Source: Candidatus Apopatosoma intestinale (GTDB lineage Bacteria > Bacillota > Clostridia > Oscillospirales > CAG-272). Taken from it: 15,248 nucleotides of DNA. The DNA is taken from contig DODZ01000025.1 of NCBI GenBank assembly GCA_003524145.1, forward strand, positions 1 to 15,248. Direction: 5' to 3'. Of this stretch, positions 13,973 through 15,248 are shown piece after piece. The translations under genes were made by a program, and so were the position numbers. How positions within the stretch are numbered: the first letter of the stretch is position 1; each line of letters begins with the position of its first letter. Under the pieces are notes generated by a model. It saw nothing but the letters and a program-made list of their open reading frames with translations. It was not told the DNA's origin and did no database searches.

Positions 13973-14761
13973 ATGCTTGCAAATTTTCATACGCATACAA
14001 AGCGCTGTAATCATGCCGCAGGCGAGGACAGGGAATACGTTATTGCCGCAATAAAGGCGGGCTTGACAGCGCTCGGATTTTCCGACCATTCACCGCAGTG
14101 CTTCGACGGCGGCTTCTACTCAAATTTCCGCATGAAGCCGGAGGAGCAGAGAGACTATATTGAGTCGATTTCCGCTCTGCGCGAGGAATTTCGCGATTAT
14201 ATACATTTGTATATCGGTTATGAAACGGAATATTATCCTGATATTTTCGGTAAGACATATGATATGCTTTCATCTATGCCCTATGACTATATGATACTCG
14301 GTCAGCACGCGCTCGATAACGAGAAGGACGCGCATTTCTGCTTTACCGAAACAGATGATGCCGCCTTGCTCGAAAAATATGTTTCGCAGGTATGTGAAGG
14401 AATACGCACGGGAAAATATTTCTATCTGGCACATCCCGATGTTTTCAGATTTTCCGGCGACGAGGATATATATGAGGAGCAGATGACGCACCTGTGCCGC
14501 GAGGCAAACCGCTATGGCATGCCGCTCGAGATAAACGGGCTGGGACTGCGCGACAACAGATATTATCCGTCGGAGAGCTTTTTTCGCATAGCCGCGCGCG
14601 AAGGCTCAAAAGCCATCTTCGGCTGTGATGCGCACAGTCCGGACACGGTAGGGCTTGCCGATAATTACGATGAGGCGCGCCGTCTTGCCGACAGGTGCGG
14701 CATAGAACTCATTGAGACTGCAGTCCCCGTGAAATTCCGCGAAAAAATAAAACAGAAATAA
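13973..14761 (+). CDS. PHP-domain phosphatase, histidinol-phosphatase (HisK/HisJ) type
   Basis: A 262-residue metal-dependent phosphoesterase. PHP motifs are complete: HTHTxxxxxH (H6, H8, H14), FSDH (D38, H39), GYETEY (E84), LGQH (H112), AHPD (H154) and GCDAHSP (D219, H221), which together build the trinuclear metal site. Length is typical of HisK. It starts 25 bases after the GH28 stop behind AAGGA, so it is probably cotranscribed. No histidine-biosynthesis gene is near, so it could either supply histidinol phosphatase from a scattered pathway or remove phosphate from a sugar-phosphate made by this cluster. The family does not allow a choice. Confidence 0.88.
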   Translation: MLANFHTHTKRCNHAAGEDREYVIAAIKAGLTALGFSDHSPQCFDGGFYSNFRMKPEEQRDYIESISALREEFRDYIHLYIGYETEYYPDIFGKTYDMLSSMPYDYMILGQHALDNEKDAHFCFTETDDAALLEKYVSQVCEGIRTGKYFYLAHPDVFRFSGDEDIYEEQMTHLCREANRYGMPLEINGLGLRDNRYYPSESFFRIAAREGSKAIFGCDAHSPDTVGLADNYDEARRLADRCGIELIETAVPVKFREKIKQK

Positions 14762-14770
14762 ATGAAAACT

Positions 14771-14803
14771 GCAAACCCCCGGGAGCCACTCTCGGGGGTT
14801 TGC
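14771..14803. terminator. Hairpin terminator after the GH28-PHP operon
   Basis: A 15-bp stem with one G-U pair (14771-14785 with 14789-14803), loop CCA, ten bases after the PHP stop. There is no T-tract on the plus strand; the minus-strand side is T-rich. Confidence 0.7.
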
Positions 14804-15150
14804 GCGCTGATGCCCGCGAAGATACTTAAAGATACTTTTCTTCTTCTCGCGCTTTTCACTGACGAAAAGCGCGGCAAAAGTCATTTAAGAGGGCTTTCCT
14901 CCCTCTTAAAAAGCTCCTTCCGCGCGCACGAGTTAGTCGCAGGAAGTAGTGCGTGGCAAGTGTGTACGGCACGGGGCAAAGCACAAGTCGGTGGTTTTGC
15001 CGCTCCCCGCAACCTCATACTACCACGCGTGCGAACATATCACACGAAAAAGTCGAGCAGATTCGTGCACGCATCGCCTGCACGCCCGCTGGATAATGGG
15101 TGGCGCGGGCGTGGCTGTAGTCCGTGCGCTGACGAAATCAGGACATTTTG
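14804..15150. other. Non-coding hairpin-rich stretch
   Basis: I see no credible gene here. Strong stems are present: CGCGCTTTTC with its complement (14848-14857 with 14864-14873), TTTAAGAGGG with its complement (14884-14893 with 14901-14910), CGTGCA/TGCACG (near 15065-15083) and CACGCCCGC with its complement (15081-15089 with 15105-15113). The last two overlap and would be alternatives. GCGTGG (14951-14956) could pair with CCACGC (15023-15028) to close a larger domain. It may be a decayed repeat, a string of transcription stops or an unrecognised structured RNA. Confidence 0.5.
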
Positions 15151-15152
15151 CC

Positions 15153-15208
15153 AGCCTTCTCCAGTGGGAGAAGGTGGCAGCCGTAGGCTGACGGATGAGG
15201 TGTCTTTT
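15153..15208. repeat. Two-hairpin interspersed repeat, probably also a terminator
   Basis: CCTTCTCC/GGAGAAGG (15155-15162 with 15167-15174, loop AGTG) is followed by CAGCC/GGCTG (15178-15190) and then ACGGATGAGGTGTCTTTTTT. From memory, this combination (GAAGGTGGCAG, then GGCTGACGGATGAGG) recurs in intergenic regions of gut Clostridia. The T-run at its end would let it act as a terminator on the plus strand. The remaining bases to 15248 show nothing I can name. Confidence 0.6.
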
Positions 15209-15248
15209 TTAGATAAAGCAACTTTTCTTTTATCGTACTTTTGCGTGA

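Noticed and set aside
14949..15191. An 80-codon open frame near the right end
   Set aside because: It runs through the hairpin tract and interspersed repeat, with no ribosome binding site or protein-like composition.

Overview
This window most likely comes from a Gram-positive gut anaerobe of the class Clostridia. The evidence is strong GGAGG-type ribosome binding sites, consensus sigma-A promoters with 17-base spacers, a Firmicutes-style secreted protein with CxxC repeats, a TIGR04086-like membrane protein, and pectin-type carbohydrate genes. This assignment rests on sequence character, not on a database match.

Layout. (1) Positions 1-5250: a small receiver-like protein whose phospho-acceptor Asp appears to be replaced by Glu. 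It is followed by a 166-base intergenic stretch that can fold into a three-way junction, and then by a 1515-residue exported, membrane-anchored surface protein with near-identical tandem 68-residue Cys/His repeats. A strong bidirectional terminator at 5223-5250 closes this block. (2) Positions 5257-8640: a compact mobilization module. It holds a LexA/CI-like self-cleaving repressor on the minus strand and two divergent consensus promoters, each carrying the same 18-bp ACAA-N10-TTGT dyad at the same place. Next come an oriT region with an RP4-like nic core (GGGCAGGAT) among hairpins, a MobC-like accessory protein with a TTG start, a MOBP relaxase, and a small charged protein of unknown function. 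Inside the 3' half of the relaxase gene, in the +1 frame and behind its own Shine-Dalgarno site, lies a convincing 153-codon gene for a coiled-coil, tail-anchored membrane protein. This matches the mobA/mobB overprinting of RSF1010-type plasmids and is the most interesting item in the window. No integrase or replication gene is visible, so the element is either completed outside the window or mobilized with help from other elements. (3) Positions 8674-8851: a tRNA-Glu(CUC) gene on the minus strand with its own promoter and terminator. (4) Positions 8897-14803: a GC-richer chromosomal-looking carbohydrate region. It has a Gfo/Idh/MocA oxidoreductase with a four-Cys insertion (minus strand), a small four-helix membrane protein, a large cytoplasmic-looking GH28-type beta-helix protein, and a PHP-family phosphatase in the same operon. 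(5) Positions 14804-15248: no credible gene, but a run of strong hairpins ending in a two-hairpin element that resembles interspersed repeats of gut Clostridia.

How the parts fit. In the mobile module, the S24 repressor probably represses itself and the mob operon, so DNA damage could release mobilization. MobC and the relaxase would act at oriT in the 5' leader of their own transcript, and the overprinted membrane protein could link the relaxosome to a coupling protein or transfer channel. In the right-hand region, the GH28 protein and the PHP phosphatase share a transcript and, together with the nearby oxidoreductase, suggest intracellular processing of imported pectin-derived oligosaccharides.
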